Positions 61,394 to 64,000 of a stretch of 64,000 nt of DNA are shown piece by piece. The stretch comes from Actinoplanes sichuanensis (GTDB taxonomy: Bacteria; Actinomycetota; Actinomycetes; Mycobacteriales; Micromonosporaceae). The notes under the pieces are model-generated. The model was not told the DNA's origin. It saw only the letters and a program-made list of their open reading frames with translations, and ran no database searches. A program made the translations under genes and the position numbers. The stretch is taken from assembly GCF_033097365.1 (NCBI RefSeq), contig NZ_AP028461.1, positions 3,038,001 through 3,102,000 on the forward strand, read 5' to 3'. Every line of letters begins with the position of its first letter. Position 1 is the stretch's first letter.

Positions 61394-63189
61394 TCGCGAT
61401 GCGGCTGCGGGTGCTCGCGCACACGCTCACCGGCTCCCGCGCCGCGAGCATGATCAGTGGCGGGGTCGCGGGGCTGCTGCTGGCCGCGGCCACCATCGCG
61501 CTGGCCGAGACGGCACCGGTGCACGTCCGTACGGATCTGCTCGCGATCGTGCTGGCGTGCTGGATGTTCGGCTGGGTCCTCGGCCCGGTCTACACCGGCG
61601 GCGGTGACGACAGCCTGCGCCCGGAACAGTTCGCGCTCCTGCCGCTGCGCCCGCTGCCGCTGGCGTTCGGGCTGCTCACGGCCGGATTCGTGGGCATCGC
61701 ACCGGCGGTCAGCCTGATCGCGTTCACCTCGCTGATCGCCTACGCGCAGGGCATCGCCGCGATCGTCGTGTCGATCGTCGCGGTCGCCCTCCAACTGGTC
61801 CTGGTGCTGATGCTGTCGCGGCTGGTCGTCGGCGTGCTGGCGGTCGCCGTCCGGTCCCGGGTCGGTGCGATCCTGGCCGCGCTCGTCAACGCCGGGATGG
61901 CCGTCCTGCTCAACCAGTCGTGGGTGCTGATCTGGGCGGCCGTCGAGTCCGAGTTGTTCACCTACGGCTTCCCGCCCGGGTTCTCGGCGGTGCTGCACTG
62001 GCTGCCGTCGTCGTGGGGGATGGTCGCGGTCGACGCGGCCGCGCACGGTCACTGGGCTCTCGCGACGGCCGCCGTCGGCGGCCTCGGCGTCCTCATCGGC
62101 GCGGCGCTGGCGGTCTGGGCCCGGTTGCTGGTGCGCCGGACCACCACTCGGGGCGGTGTGTCGGCCGGTCGCGGTTCGCTTCTCGACCGGTTCGCCGACG
62201 GGGGTACGACCCAAACGGTCGCCGTAAAGGAACTCCGCACCTGGTCGCGTGACCTGATGCGGACGCACTTCTTCTGGTACTCGCTGTTCTTCGGGACGCT
62301 GTACACGCTCGTACCGCTGATCATCGGCTGGCGGGGGATGCTGCCGTGGACCGGTGTGATCATCGTGGCGATGGCCGCCGCCACCTCCGCCAACCTGTTC
62401 GGTCTCGACGGCACCGCACTGTGGCTCGGCCTGCTGAACCCCGGCGGCGAACGGGCCGAGATCCGTGGCCGCCAGCTCGCCTGGCTGCTGCAGGTCGCGC
62501 CGGTCACCCTCCTGATCACCGTCGTCGGTACCGTCGTCGCCGGTGGTGACGCGCGGACCTGGGCGTGGGCGCTGGCCCTGCTGTTCGCGGCCCTCGGCGG
62601 TGGCGCCGGCCTGATCGTGCTCGTCTCGGTGTACGCGCTGGTCCCGGTCCTGGAACCGAGACGCCGCACCGGCAACCCCCTCGAGGCCGGCCCGATCTTC
62701 GGCCAGGTGATCGGCGTTCTGCTACTGGTCTGCCTGACCACCGTCCCCGCCGCGGCGGTGGCGTGGGCCGCCGATCCGCCGCTCACCTGGGCCGCCGTAC
62801 CGGTCGCCCTGCTCACCGGCGGACTGCTCACCTGGTGGGGCGGCCGGCTCGCCGCGCGTCGACTGGCCGCCACCGGCCCGGAGATGCTGGCGACGATGCG
62901 CTCCGGCGGCACCGTCTCCCTCACCGCCGCCCGGAAGACGGCGGTCGAACTGCCGCCTCGGCTGTCGGCGCTGGTCACCACCCTGTGGATCGCCTGCTGG
63001 ATCCCGCTGTTCCCGCAGGGTCTCGTCCCGCTGTGGATGATCCTGTCCGGGTCCGAGAACCGGCTCTGGTTCCTCGCCCTGTACCTGTCCGATCCGTGGC
63101 GGATCCCGGTCGCGGTGGCGTTCGCGCTGCTCGGCCTGGCCATGCTCGCGGTCGGCACGGTCATCCCGCTGCGGTACGGTCGTCGCTGA
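61378..63189 (+). CDS. ABC transporter permease, large
   Basis: A 603-residue polytopic membrane protein from a GTG at 61378 (or the ATG at 61399). It has about 12-14 hydrophobic segments, with soluble loops near residues 235-290 and 430-500. It forms the pore for the ATPase encoded just upstream; the cargo is unknown. Its stop overlaps the DUF1152 start by one base, so the three genes form an operon. Confidence 0.88.
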   Translation: MAGVLIAMRLRVLAHTLTGSRAASMISGGVAGLLLAAATIALAETAPVHVRTDLLAIVLACWMFGWVLGPVYTGGGDDSLRPEQFALLPLRPLPLAFGLLTAGFVGIAPAVSLIAFTSLIAYAQGIAAIVVSIVAVALQLVLVLMLSRLVVGVLAVAVRSRVGAILAALVNAGMAVLLNQSWVLIWAAVESELFTYGFPPGFSAVLHWLPSSWGMVAVDAAAHGHWALATAAVGGLGVLIGAALAVWARLLVRRTTTRGGVSAGRGSLLDRFADGGTTQTVAVKELRTWSRDLMRTHFFWYSLFFGTLYTLVPLIIGWRGMLPWTGVIIVAMAAATSANLFGLDGTALWLGLLNPGGERAEIRGRQLAWLLQVAPVTLLITVVGTVVAGGDARTWAWALALLFAALGGGAGLIVLVSVYALVPVLEPRRRTGNPLEAGPIFGQVIGVLLLVCLTTVPAAAVAWAADPPLTWAAVPVALLTGGLLTWWGGRLAARRLAATGPEMLATMRSGGTVSLTAARKTAVELPPRLSALVTTLWIACWIPLFPQGLVPLWMILSGSENRLWFLALYLSDPWRIPVAVAFALLGLAMLAVGTVIPLRYGRR

Positions 63190-64000
63190 TGTCCTCCCTG
63201 CTCACACCACCGCTGTTCGCGGCACTGGCACCGGCCCGACGGATCCTGATCGCCGGTGCCGGCGGCGGCTTCGACGTGTACGCCGGACTGCCGCTGGCCC
63301 TGGCGCTGCGCGCGACCGGCGCCGAGGTGCACCTGGCCAGCCTGTCGTTCTCCCAGCTGGAACTCATCGACCAGCAGTCCTGGGCGGAACGCAACGTCGC
63401 CGCGATCACCCCGGACACCGCCAGTCCGGACTGGTTCTTCCCGGAACGGACATTGGCCCGCTGGCTCGCCGCGCGGGACATGCCCTCGACGGTGTACGCG
63501 TTCCCACCCCTCGGAGTGCAGACGCTACGGGAGGCGTACCGCCATCTCGTCGATCGTCTGGAGATCGACGCCGTGGTGCTGGTCGACGGTGGCACCGACA
63601 TCCTGATGCGGGGTGACGAGGACGCCCTGGGCACCCCGGTCGAGGACATCACCAGCATCGCCGCGGTGACCGCCCTCGACGTGCCGATCAAGCTGGTCAC
63701 CTGCCTCGGCTTCGGCATCGACGCCTACCACGGCGTCAACCACGTGCAGGTGCTGGAGAACATCGCCGCCCTCGACCGGGACGGCGGCTACCTGGGTGCG
63801 CTGTCCATCCCCGGAGACAGCCGGGAGGCCGTCCTCTACCGGGAGGCGGTCGCTGACGCGCAGGCCGCCACGCCCGAACGGCCCAGCATCGTCAACGGGC
63901 AGATCGCGGCCGCGGTCGCCGGCGCCTTCGGCGACGTCCAGTTCACCCGGCGGACCAGCGGCAGCACGCTGTTCGTCAACCCGCTGATGGCCATCTACTT
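63189..64000 (+). CDS. DUF1152 protein, C-terminus cut by window edge
   Basis: At least 270 residues from the ATG overlapping the permease stop. The N-terminus RRILIAGAGGGFDVYAGLPLAL and the DAVVLVDGGTDILMRGDEDALGTP motif identify the DUF1152 family, which has a Rossmann-like fold and no known function. Its coupling to an ABC exporter suggests a shared task. The gene runs past the right edge. Confidence 0.85.
   Translation, partial: MSSLLTPPLFAALAPARRILIAGAGGGFDVYAGLPLALALRATGAEVHLASLSFSQLELIDQQSWAERNVAAITPDTASPDWFFPERTLARWLAARDMPSTVYAFPPLGVQTLREAYRHLVDRLEIDAVVLVDGGTDILMRGDEDALGTPVEDITSIAAVTALDVPIKLVTCLGFGIDAYHGVNHVQVLENIAALDRDGGYLGALSIPGDSREAVLYREAVADAQAATPERPSIVNGQIAAAVAGAFGDVQFTRRTSGSTLFVNPLMAIY

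Overview
The window is high-GC, densely packed, mostly leaderless-spaced actinobacterial DNA with many GTG starts, ATGA/GTGA stop-start overlaps, TAT/Sec-type signal peptides on polysaccharidases with CBM2 and CBM13 modules, and WYL, TetR and MmyB-type regulators. This gene style suggests a filamentous actinomycete, most likely of the Micromonosporaceae (Actinoplanes-like); that assignment is inference from style, not from a marker gene. No rRNA, tRNA or CRISPR array was recognised.

Layout. (1) 1-2.8 kb: a visibly less GC-rich accessory patch with a truncated OLD-family ATPase/nuclease facing away from a DUF6602 protein carrying a PD-(D/E)XK-like core; a plausible defence locus cut by the window edge. 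(2) 3.0-18.7 kb: a two-armed catabolic locus. The left arm (leftward) encodes a CUT2-type sugar ABC importer (lipoprotein, permease, ATPase), an FAD aromatic monooxygenase and a berberine-bridge-type oxidase. The right arm encodes an ABM monooxygenase, FAH-family enzyme, aldehyde dehydrogenase, two VOC proteins (one a full extradiol-type dioxygenase), two SDRs, a C-C-hydrolase-like alpha/beta hydrolase and a GH1 beta-glucosidase, nearly all with overlapping stop and start codons. Together they read as uptake, deglycosylation and ring cleavage of an aromatic glycoside. A decayed IS605-type tnpB element sits inside the right arm. (3) 18.7-23.1 kb: two ~600-residue tandem DUF6461 paralogues flanking an inverted DUF6461 lipoprotein. 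(4) 23-28.6 kb: HAD phosphatase and small hypothetical, membrane and lipoprotein genes, with several gene remnants.

(5) 28.7-39.3 kb: a secreted arabinoxylan-degrading locus: CE1-type esterase-CBM2 and GH10 xylanase-CBM2 leftward; SGNH esterase-CBM13, GH27-CBM13, GH43-CBM6, CBM13-GH43 and CBM2-GH62 rightward as a translationally coupled series. The divergent control region has two LacI-family-like operators, one nearly matching the CebR/CelR box. (6) 39.4-56 kb: a mixed stretch of HIT, RidA, WYL regulator, diaminopropionate ammonia-lyase-like, DUF4241, DUF4303, DUF6928, ankyrin, TetR/SDR and signal peptidase genes, many being short orphan hypotheticals, with further internally deleted genes. 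(7) 56-64 kb: an MmyB-type regulator overlapping an S9 peptidase gene, a phosphotransferase, a two-domain VOC protein, an ABC exporter pair and a DUF1152 protein that runs off the right edge.
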